From Sinotaia quadrata (lineage: Eukaryota; Mollusca; Gastropoda; Architaenioglossa; Viviparidae): a stretch of DNA of 64,000 bases. The notes beneath the pieces are model-generated. The model searched no databases. It was not told the DNA's origin and worked only from the letters and a program-made list of their open reading frames with translations. Every line of letters begins with the position of its first letter. The stretch's first letter is position 1. Shown here piece by piece: positions 1 to 13,544 of the stretch. The DNA lies in contig CM054181.1 of assembly GCA_028829895.1 (NCBI GenBank), positions 115,325,860 through 115,389,859 on the forward strand, written 5' to 3'. The translations under genes and the position numbers were made by a program.

Positions 1-220
1 CATTACCAGTTACTGCTAGAACAGCATGCATATCTATATAAACCCATTACCAGTTACTGCTAGAACAGCATGCGTATCTATATAAACCCATTACTAGTTA
101 CTGCTAGAACAGCATGCATATCTATATAAACCCATTACTAGTTACTGCTAGAACAGCATGCATATCTATATAAACCCATTACTAGTTACTGCTAGAACAG
201 CATGCATATTTATATAAACC
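1..220. repeat. 44-bp minisatellite, about 5 copies, cut by the window edge
   Basis: Unit containing TTACTGCTAGAACAGCATGC recurs at 1, 45, 89, 133 and 177 with one or two substitutions per copy. Confidence 0.95.
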
Positions 221-340
221 TTGTACTGTGTGTGTATGTGTTTAACCCAGTACTATATGTGTGAGAGAGTAATCCAGCACTGTGTATGAGTAGTCCAGTA
301 CCTTGTGTAACCTAGTGCTATGTGCGCATGGGTAACCCAA

Positions 341-344
341 TATA

Positions 345-388
<44 letters not shown>

Positions 389-397
389 CCGTGTGTG
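341..397. repeat. (GT)n microsatellite
   Basis: Nearly pure GT run with a few CG interruptions at the right end. Between here and the stop of paralogue 1 (398-1177) I see only unremarkable AT-rich DNA, which should include that gene's 3' UTR. Confidence 0.95.
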
Positions 398-1177
398 CGC
401 GTGTTACTTTTATTTCTTATATGAATATCTATTCGCGAAAATGTCTATAATATTTTAATTTTCTCATGCAATCCTAAACATTATGAAAATTACAACAAAC
501 AATGCTTCTGCAACAACAGATTTATTCATGTAAACTATTTTGTATTTTATAAACATTTTTCTTCCAATTACATGATTGCAGTCAACCGCCATCAGAAAAG
601 AAAAGCATACTATTTCATCGTCATGTGATACACTTTCATCACAGAGAATTAATTGTAAACATACTCTCTGATTTGCAGGTGTACACTTCCAAAGCATTTG
701 TAATTTTTAATGGTCAACAGTACAGTTTAGGCTATCTTTATCTCTTTCAGAGAAGTGTCAGTGGGGTATAATGGTAGAGAATGCAGGTATCTCAGTACGA
801 CATGCAAGGAATGCTACGTGTACACCCAACTTACAATTTGTTAGCCTTTCATTTAAGTTTACACCATAAGAGTTGTCTGCTCTTGCTAAATGAAAATAAT
901 TTTGTGAACGTACTAACTGGCATGTAAACTGATTTTATATTTAACTTATTTTCTATTATAAGTATACATTCAACCTCAGTGAAACACAAGTCTTTTACAA
1001 TTTGCATCAAACTATTTATAGCTAGCTATGGATGACGTAAAACAAAAAGATGATGAAATTGGGTTCGACGTGTTTACGCTGTTTGTTCTCGCGTATTAGC
1101 GAAAGTTCGTGACGTCATGCAAAAGTCGAAGTCGATGTGTAGCCCTTTGACGGTTAGCAAAACTTCCTTCATGGACT

Positions 1178-4100
1178 CTAACCACTAGTGGCCAATATTC
1201 TGTCTTTGATCCACGTGTCAAACGCTGCAACGTCGGTTGCAAAGTAGGTCGTCGCGGCAGTGCCGGTACAGGTTTTAAACGGAAGAATGCCTTGCACAGT
1301 CCAACGGTTCTGGACAGAGCAGAGAACCGGGCCACCCTGGTCACCCTGTTAAAAGAAAAGACGTGACGTAAACGGGTAAAGCACACTTAGATTGTTGTAT
1401 CTTTTGCTCACAATCTTTACAAAAAAGGTGTGATCTTATTACATGCGAAGCGAACACTGCAATAGGTTTGGTAGTGCTGTGGGCATGGTTCTGGCATTAC
1501 GGGTAAAAAGTTAGAGGACAGTGGCTGTGGGCATAACTCGGGCAATATGGGTAAAATGTTAGAGGCTAGTGGCTGTAGGCATAACTAAGGCAATGTGGGT
1601 AACATGCTATAATATCCGTTAACTAAGAGTACAATGAATTGTACACTCTGATTTTTGTACGTAATATGCTATAATATCTGTTAACTAAGAGTACAATGAA
1701 TTGTACATTCTGATTTTTGTACGTAATATGCTATAATATCTGTTAACTAAGAGTACAGTGAATTGTGCACTCTGATTTAAACTGTACATTATATGCTATA
1801 ATAACTGTTAACTAAGAGTACAATGAATTGTACCGTCTTTTCTGCTTTACATTTGGATGTCATCGTCAGTTAGAATGTGTACAGTAACCTTCGACCTTTG
1901 TACTCCATTGCTTATTAGTTTGTTTGCGGTCAATCAGCGATTATGTTTTAGATAAAGCCCTTTTCGGACAAATTTTGTACTCTGTACTCACACATTATGA
2001 TATTTAGAAGAGTTATTAACATTTTAAATGATGGTGGATTCAACGGGAGATGGATACATTCATGGAGAATTATTGTTGAATGTTTAGATTATTTAAAAAA
2101 ATTAAATATTGAATTATTGTGATGCTGCTGGTGGTGGTGGCGGTAAGATGATAGTTGATGAAGATTCGAATGAGAAAGCGACAATGCTACTGTTCTTGTT
2201 GCTGCTGCTAATGACAAAGACAATAATTGCGACGATGCTATACTGGTGCACATGTGACATGGCGTCCCGTGACCCATTCTCGTTAGAACGTACCACACAC
2301 GTTCCAGTGTTCTCGTTCAAGTGCGAGAGATAACACACGGACTTGGACGGGTGGTTTCCAGCCGTGAGGGTATCACAGAGGTTGCTCTTGAAAAGACTGA
2401 CAAAACCTGTCTTCAAGGTGCTTGGTAAGTCTGTAACAAAGTGATTTGCATATCGGTAATTAAGAGATTGCTATACCCGTAACTGGGTGGCTTGCCTACC
2501 CGTAACCAGACAATTTGGTGTCGCATTTGCTCAACCCAATGTTCACGTTTACGCACACTTATACACAAAACAGTATGGCCAACTCGTAAATTAATATATA
2601 TATATATATTAGTACATTCTTCAGCTTATATAAGAAATATATATATATATATATATACACACTTCTCCAGGCATATATATATACACATACATACATTGTA
2701 TATATGAAACGTATAAAGTTCACTAATAAGAGGTAACAGGACACGCTGTATACATTTCACATGTAAGAAGACACAATGCATACAGTTCAGTTTTTGAAAC
2801 AATGACTTGTTCAGGAAGTATACAAAAGAAGGGCGCGGACAACGAGCAATTAAACATTACACATCTTACACGAAGCATACATTATAGAAAAAGCTATTAA
2901 AATGTAATTTGCCTTCATAGGCAGATGAATAATTATAATAATTATGCATGCACAAGAGCCAGATTTTTTTTTTTTTTATTTTTAAAAAGCGTAAGTATCA
3001 TTAAAAGTGTGAATTTTGTTTAATTTCAAATCTAATACCAGTCTTGTGTATTCTATTTTTAACTTCATTAAAGTACCATTTATTATTTATTTATTCCTTT
3101 AATTTTTATTCTGTATTGATATTTTGGTACTGGTGATGTAGTGGTTCTTTTCACTATATCTGTTGACTGCCTGTGGACTGGTTACGTTCCTTGGTTTGAG
3201 AATCTGGGAGATCCAGAAACAGAGCAAGTCTATGGTTACCCCGACAGGTTATAGAGCAGATATATAGTTACCAGGACAGTTTATAGAACAGATCTACTGT
3301 TACCCCGACAGTTTACAGAGCAGGTCTACTCTTAACCAGACAGTATACAAAAGGTCTATGGACACCACGACAGTTTATAGACCAAGGTCTATGGTTACCC
3401 TAACAGTTTATAAAGCAGATCTATGGCTGCCCTGATAGTTTATTGAGGTAGCATTTAATTTCTCATCTGATTTTGCCTGCAGTCGCTCTGCCACTCGCAC
3501 CATTCCCCCCCCCCCCCACACACACACCCTCTGGATTTCTCGTCGCAAACTGATCATTTTCAATGTGAAATTTCACAATTTTTATTTTGTTCTTGACGAT
3601 TTTGCCATTTGACGCAGCCGATCGATGATACATAACATTTCCGTCTTGTTGTTCCTGTTTGACGTCATAGCTCTAGCTAGTATTACACAATATTCACTGT
3701 TGCTTGTGTGATTTTGCGTGTATGTGCCTGTGCACATCTTCACAACTCAAACAGTAGTTTCCTTTTTTAATGACAGTATGTAGGCTTTTTGTGGGTTCGG
3801 GGGGGGGGGGGGGGGATACTGGGCTAGGCTGCTATTGTCTTCGTTTTGTTTAATTTCTTTGCTTTTACGATACATTTTGACAGTCATTTGTACTAGACGG
3901 TTGGCCTATCGTCCCGATTTTATCTCCCCTCACCCTTACTCGTTTTTTGTTATTTATTTAACTGGGATCAAGCGAATCTCTCTGCACAGGTACTTGCAGC
4001 GTTAATGGTAGAAAGAGCAAGAGAGAGAGAGAGAGAGAGTAGAATAAATAGATGTAATAGCAGTATTACTAGCAAAAGTAGTGGTAGTAACATCGGCAAT

Positions 4101-7100
4101 ACTACAGGTTGCAGTAGAACTAGTGGGGTGGTGGTGGTGGCTGTAAAACTAGTAATTTAGCACTTTTAGCAGCAGTAACTATTATTTTGTAAAAGGTTTA
4201 TATATGTTATTGAACTGAAATGTTACTCCGAGTAATTAAATTCCCACATGTTAAACGAACTCGATAGCACTTACTGTTGTTGTTAATGTCGGTAAAACCC
4301 CAGCCTAGAATGACACAACTATTTAAAACATCAGGAGCCGATGGAGCGAACGACGGCAAACAGGCCTTGGCGGTCGAACTCGTCTGAGTGATCGGTGTCG
4401 CCAGTCTTATCAGCGCGATTGCGTTGCCTGCAACAAAAATCAACACGTGTACGACACTTGCCTATAAACTTAAATATTCAGACCCATGTGCGATCTTCTC
4501 CAACTGACTTTGATCATGAAAATTAAGAAACGGGTAACAGAGTGCTCCCTCTTTATAAGATGACCAAATAACGCAGAGAAGGTTTAAGATCTTTACGCAC
4601 AGCAGACAAGATGAGAGTATTTAACTAAAGAATGCTAACCACTAGGGTGAATAAAACTTGCAGGCAAACCAGATAAAGAAATATAATAAAATGATAAGTC
4701 AGAAGTAGTGAAGAAGTCAAACACAGCTATTTCAGAAGTAGGATAAGCCAGAAATAAGTCTAAAGATACGAGTCAGACGAATGAAAAGAATGACAGTGAC
4801 GTGTTTAAAGTTAATTAATTATTTCTAAAAATACGCAAGCATACTCATGGCATTATGAATAAGGGTGTAGTTTCAAATGTTGCATACCATTAGTTGTGAA
4901 GTCATTGTTAAGATCGAGGGAAGATTTAGGAAACCCGTTATACACATAGCACCACGTGACTCCCAACAGTTGTTCCCCTTCATCTTTCTTGTTGACGTCA
5001 TACTCGCCGGCAACAACGAGTAGGTTGTTGCTCACATCATCAAGGTTGCTACTTCCTTGCCTGTATGATAATAACGGAAGCAAATTGCATTTTAAAATAA
5101 TACAATGTGATGACATACAAGTAAAAGCATAGATAGATAGATAGATAGACAGACGGTGGGCGGACGAAGATTGGGTGGGTGGGTGGATGAAAAGAAAGAC
5201 AGAAAGAACTGTCCTCTAACAGCACTACTACTACCGTAACTCACGAAGCACCGCTCAGCAAACCTACAGGTAGCAGCAGAGTGGGTGCGTCATCACGAGG
5301 TTATCGCTGATGATGACCCCTGAGCACGTGTGCTGAGTTGATGACAAATCCAAGGCTCCAGTGCCAGTAACTTTGCGTGAACGAATGGAGACAATAAAGG
5401 GCCAGTCCTTGGGTGCTGTGTACTCTCCATTTAGAACGCGACTTCTCGGTGGGGAAACCCCACACTCTCCGAGTGTAGTCTGTATCGGCGGCAAGGGAGT
5501 CTGTGTAGGCGACCAATTCGGATCTATTAAATAAAAAAGGAAATTAAAAAGTTTAGAAAAATAATGCATTTAGGAAGAAGCTTCTTGGCCGTCGTATAAT
5601 TTTAAAAAGTAAATAATGAGAAAGGACAATAAAATGATGGTGTGGCGGTGTAAATTTGCCTATGTCATTTTATAAACTTAATTGTTGTATACATTTTTAA
5701 ATGTGCCGACCTTAGGACTGCTTATGCTGATATTTTTAAGTGTCAAAGTTTCAAGTAAACAACTCAGGTAAAGTATATGTGAGAATTTGCTGAGGTAATC
5801 TAAACCAGTACGGATGAGTAGATTTTCTGACTAATAATTTCACACTTGTTCACAACAAATCCATCCATTGGGGATGGACCGAAAGTTATTTTAATCTAAA
5901 TCCTGCTAAACGATGAGACAATAAAAAAAAATCTTCATAAATTCACTTCGTTTTAAAAGTTAGCGGATAATTTTAATTCATTTAAAATCAAATTCTGGAG
6001 CAAATTCATTCCAAAATGCTGTTTTTTTTCATTTTCAACACAGCACATAGCATCCTGGAATTCTACGATAAAGATTTCCATTATTTCGATTTAAAAGTTT
6101 CGTTACATTAAAATACTTGTTACTCTGTACTGCTGCTATTCATGTTACACTCGAGTAGGTCATGAAAACCTTTGTTTTATCCTATCAAGTATAATTTAAT
6201 CCAACAGACATTTTAAATCCGTACAGAGCCACTCAAACGCACATAGATAGATAGATAGATAGATAGATAATGATAGATGGATGGACGGACGGACAGACAA
6301 ATAGATAGATAGATATATAGACGGACAGACGGATGGATGGATGGAAGGACGAACGGATTGATGGATGGATGGATGGATGGATAAATAGATAGATGGATGG
6401 ATGGATGGATAGATAAATAGAGAGATACTCATTATTCTAATACATTTAGTAGCGCACCTGGGATGCAGCAGGTGAACCCTATCGGGTCTCCACAGGCCCA
6501 AAACGCTTTCCCCGATAGAGGATCAGGTTTATAGCCAGGAAGACAGAGGCCAGCCATACACTGTCCCTGTGATCGCGTTAATTGAGAGCAAATTCCTGTA
6601 ATAAAAGCACCACAAATGTCTCTCTTTAATATTTTACTTTCTGCTCAACCTTCAGAAATTGTATGTATTGGAATAGACATAAATCACATCTCAGTTACTC
6701 AATGAATGAATCAGTCCATTAAATTAGAAAATAAAATCGAATATGTCTTAATTCGTCTACATTCCAAACCTTTCTGCCATCCTTGACACTAAAACGGTCA
6801 CTAACGGGAAGCGGATCTCCATAAGATCGAATCCATCAAATTCCTACAATTTAATGAAGAAAGGGGCCAGAATTCCGTTCTGTTATAACCATCCAATTCC
6901 TACAATTTAATGAAGAAAGGGGCCAGAATTCCGTTCTGTTATAACCAACCAATTCCTACAATTTAATGAAGAAAGGGGCCAGAGTTCCGTTTTGTTATAA
7001 CCATCCAAAATGCTGCTACTAGTTACCTCGTAGAGCTACGTTTTCATCTTACACTATGCACGCCTAGTGAGTAGTATGTTGTAAAATATACTAGCTCTCT

Positions 7101-8146
7101 CAAATGTACACCTAGCCGTCTATCACTATATCAGTCTATAACCTAGTCCATTATATCAATGTATAACCTAGTCCATTATATCAAGGTCTACCCTGGCCAT
7201 TAAATTAAATATTAACCAAGTTAATCATACATCTCTTCATAGTACTTTATAATTAAATTAAATATTAACCAAGTTAATCATACATCTCTTCATAGTACTT
7301 TATAATTAAATTAAATATTAACCAAGTTAATCATACATCTCTTCATAGTACTTTATAATTAAATTAAATATTAACCAAGTTAATCATACATCTCTTCATA
7401 GTACTTTATAATTAAATTAAATATTAACCAAGTTAATCATACATCTCTTCATAGTACTTTATAATTAAATTAAATATTAACCAAGTTAATCATACATCTC
7501 TTCATAGTACTTTATAATTAAATTAAATATTAACCAAGTTAATCATACATCTCTTCATAGTACTTTATAATTAAATTAAATATTAACCAAGTTAATCATA
7601 CATCTCTTCATCAGTACTTTATAATTAAGTTAAATATTAACCAAGTTAATACATCTCTTCATCAGTACTTTATAATTAAGTTAAATATTAACCAAGTTAA
7701 TCATACATCTCTTCATCAGTACTTTATAATTAAATGACACGATCGGATGAAGTTAGCATTACTTCGTTAATTACACAACTCCGAGTGAGCCATATGAACT
7801 ATATTTAACATACTGAATTAGAATACTGTCTAAATGCATTCACTCAAAGAAGAGATAAAACTTTCTTAAGCAGAATATATTTGAGTTTTGTAAATTATTC
7901 GTACGTACAGTCATCTAAACGGTGACGATCAATTAGAATGCTGAAATATAAAACATAAAAACCATTTTGGACAGATGGCCGGAAATGGGCTTGTGAGCAC
8001 ATCTGAACAGTTTCTATTATACTTTAACTATCTTCTTTGCTAGACCCGTTCTGGAACTCACCCGATATAAAAGGAGCTGTCATCGAAACGTCTGCGAACA
8101 CCGTCAGCAACCCCAACGATAAAACAACAACGTCAAAGACTGCCAT
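1178..8146 (-). CDS. Secreted CLIP-like/S1 serine protease homologue, catalytically dead (paralogue 1)
   Basis: Seven coding exons join in frame to 369 residues: 8062-8146, 6458-6595, 5268-5523, 4888-5060, 4275-4427, 2294-2430, 1178-1345; intron phases 1,1,2,1,1,0; all borders GT-AG. Start MAVFDVVV gives a hydrophobic signal peptide (about 1-20) with AAGATGGC around the ATG. Residues 31-72 form a six-cysteine knot ending in CC, like arthropod CLIP domains. A Pro/Thr-rich linker follows, then an S1 domain from about 95: RVLNG at 103-107 replaces the usual R|IVGG; C-x-[14 protein letters not shown] and LGWGFT are family landmarks. Catalytic positions are all lost: THPLC (Leu156 at the His site), GNAIAL (Ala220 at the Asp site), GDQGGP (Gln317 at the Ser site). 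The specificity-pocket position 189 equivalent is Gly. Known: dead S1 homologues with CLIP domains act as cofactors in arthropod immune cascades. Inferred here: a secreted binding or regulatory protein, not an enzyme. Exon boundaries are from reading alone. Confidence 0.85.
1450..1845. repeat. Two adjacent minisatellites in intron 6 of paralogue 1
   Basis: 1450-1600: about three degenerate copies of a unit with GTTAGAGG and GTGGCTGTGGGCATAAC. 1604-1845: four copies of a 62-bp unit with GCTATAATATCTGTTAAC and the self-complementary GTACAATGAATTGTAC. Confidence 0.85.
3120..3230 (+). repeat. Possible tRNA-derived SINE fragment
   Basis: GGTGATGTAGTGGTTC resembles a tRNA-like A box region, and GGTTTGAGAATCT about 60 bp later resembles a B box (GGTTCGAATCC). 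Only one copy and a weak match, so this is tentative. Confidence 0.25.
3229..3444. repeat. Degenerate minisatellite of about 48 bp, 5 copies
   Basis: Repeated GACAGTTTATAGAGCAGATC/CTATGGTTACC blocks in intron 5 of paralogue 1. A poly-C/CA tract (3507-3528), a poly-G run (3799-3816) and an AG run (4019-4039) follow in the same intron. Confidence 0.75.
6240..6425. repeat. GATA/GGAT compound microsatellite
   Basis: Alternating GATA and GGAT/GGAC tetranucleotide runs, ending about 30 bp from the splice donor of exon 2 of paralogue 1 (exon starts 6458). A shorter GATA run is at 5132-5152. Confidence 0.95.
6837..7006. repeat. 56-bp minisatellite, 3 copies
   Basis: Unit with TTCCTACAATTTAATGAAG and GGGGCCAGAATTCCG in intron 1 of paralogue 1. 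Confidence 0.95.
7198..7735. repeat. 53-bp minisatellite, about 10 copies
   Basis: Unit with AAATATTAACCAAGTTAATC and CATCTCTTCATAGTAC; most copies are identical and the last three carry the insertion CATCAGTAC. In intron 1 of paralogue 1. Confidence 0.97.
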
Positions 8147-8217
8147 CTTGTACCTGATGCTCACTACCAGATGCTCACTACCAGAGTCTGATACACAAGC
8201 AGTCAACGAGTACCCGG

Positions 8218-8224
8218 TTATAAA
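8218..8224 (-). promoter_or_regulatory. TATA-like box of paralogue 1
   Basis: On the minus strand the motif TTTATAA lies about 72-78 bp upstream of the ATG at 8146, inside GATTTATAACC. Paralogue 2 also has a TATA motif at a similar distance. Placement fits a short 5' UTR of roughly 40 bp; no transcript start was seen directly. Confidence 0.4.
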
Positions 8225-9003
8225 TCACCAGCAGTGAGGGGTAAGTGTGGGACACTGGAAGGGGTAGAGTTGTGAAATGGGTGGGTGGATGGTGGAATTG
8301 AAAGCAGTATATATGGAATAAGGGGACTTAATTACGAGAAAGTGAAAAACAAGTGGATACCTTCTCTGGAACAGAAGCGAGTGTTTCGTTTGCAGATTCT
8401 TTTAGTAAGTCGCAGGATGGGAGCATTCACGCCCACCCGTTATACGTTCGGGTGACCGTGGAAGGTAATGAAAAGTAAATATTCCAAGGAAATGGGTTTC
8501 GTGTATTTGTATGTGGTTTTTCCTGAAAGTTTCGTTTTCCATGTTGATCATTGCCTCATCTCCAACTTAATTCATGACAACTTAAAATTTCAAAATTACA
8601 TTTTGACAGCACTTAATCCCGATACATTTAGTGTGCTATTGTTGCTTTTATCAAAAGTGTTTTCCTTCTGCAAATATTTAATCCAATTTGCACGAACGTT
8701 CGCAGTCTCATCTCGAAGCTTAGCAAACATCCTTGACATTTAAACAATTAAAAGCAACGTACTTGTCTTTAAATGTTGGAAAAAAATAAAATAGGTCACG
8801 ATAAATGAATTGGACTGTGTTAATTTTAAAAATGTAGATTGTGCTTAATGTTTTATTCCGTTATGCTACAACCGTTATATTTTAGTTTATTTCACGAACG
8901 CTATGTTTTTTTATGTTACAAACGCTGTACTCTTCTTTATGCCATAAAAACTGCTTTATTCTGCATTGCACTAAAATTACCCCCCCCCCCTTTTTTTTTA
9001 AAG

Positions 9004-9240
9004 CTACAAACGTTATATATTTTTCTATGATTTAAAAACTATATTCTTCTTTATACTACAAACACTATATTTTTCTCTATGATTTAAAAACTATATTCTT
9101 CTTTATACTACAAACACTATATATTTCTCTATGATTTAAAATCTATATTCTTCTTTATACTACAAACTTTATATATTTCTCTATGATTTAAAATCTATAT
9201 TCTTCTTCATACTATAAACACTACATTCTTTTACATATTA
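9004..9240. repeat. 53-bp minisatellite, 4-5 diverged copies
   Basis: TATTCTTCTTTATACTACAA alternates with CTCTATGATTTAAAA. The preceding 8240-9003 upstream of paralogue 1 shows no gene, only AT-rich DNA and a C8/T9 run near 8980. Confidence 0.85.
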
Positions 9241-9249
9241 TAGACAGTG

Positions 9250-9800
9250 TGATGCCAACGCCACCTAGTTAATGGTTATGAATGTTATTATTTAATCTTC
9301 TATAACTAATTACAGCCGCCATTTTTGAAAAGGTTATGAACATTGACTTTAATTATTTCTCTGAAACTCCACTCTCACTCCCACGATGATATCCATATTA
9401 AATTGACTAATGTCTATGCTAGGATGAACTGAACAATTGTTCAGCATTAATAGAACATTGTTGTGAAGTGATGTAATGTCAATGTTGTTAAATTTATTGA
9501 CCTTCTTACACATATTGATAACTATATGTAGGAGAGATTGTAGGTGCATGGAAGCTTGCTAAATATAGATTAAAGACGGAATTTTCTTCCCCTTTGGTAA
9601 AAATGTTCCAACTACGGAAATATTGAGTAAATGTCTTTAATGTTATGGAAGAGGGAAAACGTTTACAGCGCCTGCATATCAACCAAGTGAGAGAGACGAG
9701 GATTATTAATAACATAAATTGAGATTCTCATCACTTGTAATTAGTTATGGGTGATTAAATAATAATAATAATAACCAATAACTTGGGTGTCGTTGTGTCT
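9250..9800. repeat. Dispersed repeat family, foldback copy B
   Basis: 9253-9310 carries the family start (ACGCCACCTAGTTAATGG, TAACTAATTAC) on the plus strand. 9545-9800 carries the longer family body on the minus strand, ending at about 9795 with CACCCAAGTTATTGG. The two ends face each other, giving a roughly 540-bp foldback unit with some 60-bp inverted ends. Confidence 0.55.
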
Positions 9801-9904
9801 CACATACTATAAACATTGTATTCTTTAACATGGTATAAACACTACATTCATCTTCATGCTATAAACACTATATTATTTTACATGCTATAAATACTGCTTT
9901 CTTT

Positions 9905-10335
9905 TAGACACTGTAAAACCGCTCTGGGCACCCTTCACTCATTATGATTATTATTTATTAATTAATAACCCATAACTAATTACAAGGGATCGAGAACCTT
10001 AATTTATAGTTATTAATAATTCGCCCAGAAAACCAACATTCCTCACACTTGGCGGATTATAAGGGTGTCGTAAAACTCTACTCTTTATACAATAATAAGA
10101 TAGACGTTTTACTGTCAAATAATGTTCTGCAGGTTGAAACGTTTTACTAAAGGAGTAATAAAAATCCGTCTTTTATTTCTTTTAACGAGCCCCCATCCAC
10201 CCCCTATTATTCCAACATATGTTTTAACATATGTGAAAGAAGGTTAATAAATTTAACAATAAAATTATCAAATCAACAATCAAATACAAAACATATGAAT
10301 ATAATCATTGACATTTACATCACTTCACAACACTA
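9905..10335 (+). repeat. Dispersed repeat family, copy C
   Basis: Shares with copy A, in the same order, CATAACTAATTACAAG, GAGAACCTTAATTTA, CACTTGGCGGATTATA, ACTAAAGGAGTAA, CGAGCCCCCATCCACCC and the tail AATTTAACAATAAAATTATC. Clearly diverged from A. Confidence 0.65.
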
Positions 10336-10960
10336 TTGATTAACGCTAGAGAGTTTTGTTTATGTAAGTTTAAACTCTACTGTTCGTGCTGATGCAACTT
10401 CTATTGTATTCTATTAAAAGCATTCGCTAATTAATTTCGTGTAAGAAAGGTGCCACTGTATCTCGTTTGCTTAATATTTAACATCATATAATGAAATATA
10501 TATAAATTACAGGCAATTACATGTATATAATTTCTTTTTTAACATTTTAACTATTATGCATATCTATGATAACAGTTTTATTTCTTTATAATTTTAAATT
10601 TAGCCTGTCTGGATGTCATTTTCTTAGTAAATATATTTCTCCTGCAATGTCGAATGATAAGCTTATAGTAATCGTAGGAGGTGCTTAGCACATTATGGAA
10701 AGTAAGAAAATTTAGGTTGGCCGGGTTGAGAAAGGTAAAAAAAAAATTAAAAAATCTGGGAAATGAAGATTGCATGATAGGTATGGCTGGAAAGTGTCAA
10801 GTGCACTTCAAGCATGCCTTTGGCCTGATCTGATTGCTAGAGGTTTCTTAAATTTGCACAATATTTTGAAAGAAATATGACAACTGGTTTCCTCTCGTCT
10901 TCCTCTGCTCTACCGGCGCACGTCCTGTTGGTCCTGCCCCATGTCTCACGAATATTTCAA

Positions 10961-11665
10961 GAATGTCAATAACATAAATGTACACTAGATTACTAGAATG
11001 TCAATAACATAAATGTACACTAGATTACTAGAATGTCAATAACATAAACGTACACTAGATTACTAGAATGTCAATAACATAAATGTACACTAGATTACTA
11101 GAATGTCAATAACATAAATGTACACTAGATTACTAGAATGTCAATAACATAAATGTACACTAGATTACTAGAATGTCAATAACATAAATGTACACTAGAT
11201 TACTAGAATGTCAATAACATAAACGTACACTAGATTACTAGAATGTCAACAACACAAATGTACACTAGATTTCAAGAGTGTCAGAGCAAATGTACACAAG
11301 ATTTCCAGAGTGTCAGAGCAAATGTACACAAGATTTCAAGAGTGTCAGAGCAAATGTACGTAAGATTTCAAGAGTGTCAGAGCAAATGTACACAAGATTT
11401 CAAGAGTGTCTGAGCAAATGTACACAAGATTTCCAGAGTGTCAGAGCAAATGTACACAAGATTTCAAGAGTGTCAGAGCAAAATTACACAAAATTTCAGT
11501 AGCATCATAGCAAATGTACACGAGATTTCAAGTGTCAGCGCAAATGTACACGAGATTTCAAGTGTCAGCGCAAATGTACACGAGATTTCAAGTGTCAGAG
11601 CAAATTTACACGAGATTTCAAGTGTCAGAGCAAATTTACACGAGATTTCAAGTGTCAGAGCAACA
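10961..11665. repeat. Minisatellite whose period shortens 35, 32, 30 bp
   Basis: 10961-11275: nine copies of 35 bp (GAATGTCAATAACATAAATG). 11276-11515: seven copies of 32 bp (GAGTGTCAGAGCAAATGTAC). 11516-11665: five copies of 30 bp (AAGTGTCAGCGCAAATGTAC). All three share TGTCA, AAATGTACAC and AGATTTC, so they are stages of one array. Confidence 0.93.
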
Positions 11666-11767
11666 TATTCAAGCGGCCGACGACATAATTGTTCCTTCTA
11701 TGCATCTATCTCGTATTCTGTTTTTCTGTATGGCTTTCCTTAAAAAACAATTAATTAAGCCACTAGT

Positions 11768-11925
11768 AAAGGCAGCTGTAGTAATAGTAGCTGTAGTAGT
11801 AGTAGTAGTAGTAGTGATAACCGTAATAGTAGTAGTAGTAAGGTAGTAGTAGTGGTAGCAGTAATAGTAGTAGTAGTGGTAGTAGTAGTAGTAGTGATAA
11901 CCGTAATAGTAGTAGTAAGGTATCA
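11768..11925. repeat. (GTA)n microsatellite
   Basis: Imperfect GTA repeats with a duplicated GATAACCGTAATAG segment. 11926-12550 beyond it is plain AT-rich DNA without a gene signal. Confidence 0.95.
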
Positions 11926-12555
11926 TAGTCTATTGGCTGCATAGGTCTTTTGGTTGACATTTCAAAGATTTCTAGGAATATTGCAAAATGAATTCGCTGC
12001 AGTTTTATTGGTATATTATTGTTTTTATTTACCATATTTATTAATAATGGATTGTGAGAAAATATTTCGTACCATCCTGACATTCAAACATACTCAGACA
12101 TTCCTAATAATCCTACGTTGACCCCTTTGTTGGGAGTTGAAGAAAAGCCAGTCTGTAATCTTGATTTATTTTGTCTACTAATTCAATGACAACTTTATTT
12201 CTCTCTCGTTTTCTTTTCTTTAACATCTATCATGAAAGTTCTTCCGAAATCTTTATAGATTATTTAAAACGAGTCTGATGCCCTAATTTAAATTTTCTAT
12301 ATCGCTACTATTTTGTTTCTATAAATTTACTTTATGTCAGTACTCTCTATAAATGGATATAGAGCGAAGCTTTGCTATGAATCATTTTAAATGCAATACA
12401 TTACAAAACAAGCATAACAGGCAAACGTTTTATTCGGGTGCCTACATCAAACATACCTTTGCTACAAAATAAAGAAAATTATACAAAATATATTTCGAAC
12501 GGGGTGCATGTCTTCCTGCATCAACACACTGTCTATGTTTCTCACTGATCTCGAT

Positions 12556-12677
<122 letters not shown>

Positions 12678-13084
12678 CACCTTGAAGAAAATCTTCACCG
12701 GGCTTACTGTCACTGTTCTGCTTGTTGTTTTCATCTCGAATCTATTGCACTCTGTCACCCCCAGCGTTCTCTGACGTGATTTGTATTGAACCCTCTAAGA
12801 GCTCACGGAATCATCTCGAGGTCTGGTTTCATGACTATCTTGAAACTCCATTTGGAAATACAAAAAGTCTGAGACTTGGTTAGTAACACTCTGCGAATTC
12901 AAGTGCTGCTTCGTGAAATGAGGGCAAATATCGCGGGATCCGCGATCAAACAGATGTTGTGCCGACAAACCGGGAGCTTGTGACGTATGATTAGTGTGAG
13001 AAAGACGAGAGAAGATCAGCAATCATTTGTCAAAACGCGAGACTGGACACGTCATCAAATTCCTCGACGACTCTTAAGTTTGTT

Positions 13085-13335
13085 TCAATAATGAAAAATT
13101 AAAACGCATTGTTTATTTCAGTAAATGAAAAATTAAAACGCATTGTTTGTTTCAGTAATGAAAAATTAAAACGCATTGTTTGTTTCAGTAATGAAAAATT
13201 AAAACGCATTGTTTGTTTCTGTAATGAAAAATTAAAACGCATTGTTTGTTTCAGTAATGAAAAATTAAAACGCATTGTTTGTTAAAACGCATTGTTTGTT
13301 TCAGTAATGAAAAATTAAAACGCATTGTTTGTTTC
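13085..13335. repeat. 33-bp minisatellite, about 8 copies
   Basis: Unit AATGAAAAATTAAAACGCAT plus TGTTTGTTTCAGT; one copy is internally shortened near 13280. Confidence 0.95.
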
Positions 13336-13544
13336 CTTCTCATAATTTGCTGCGTAATTTGAAAGCGTCATTGGCATTAATTAAAATTAAGTTGTGATCT
13401 TTAGCGACGAAAAGGTCACTGTCACTCGAAAATAAAGAAGAGAGGCAGGCTTTGTGGAAAGCAGGATGCTTGAAAATGTTACTTAGGAAGGTGCTAAGTG
13501 TCAACAAGACCTAGGTATTTCGGGGAGGAGGCAAAATAGAAAGA

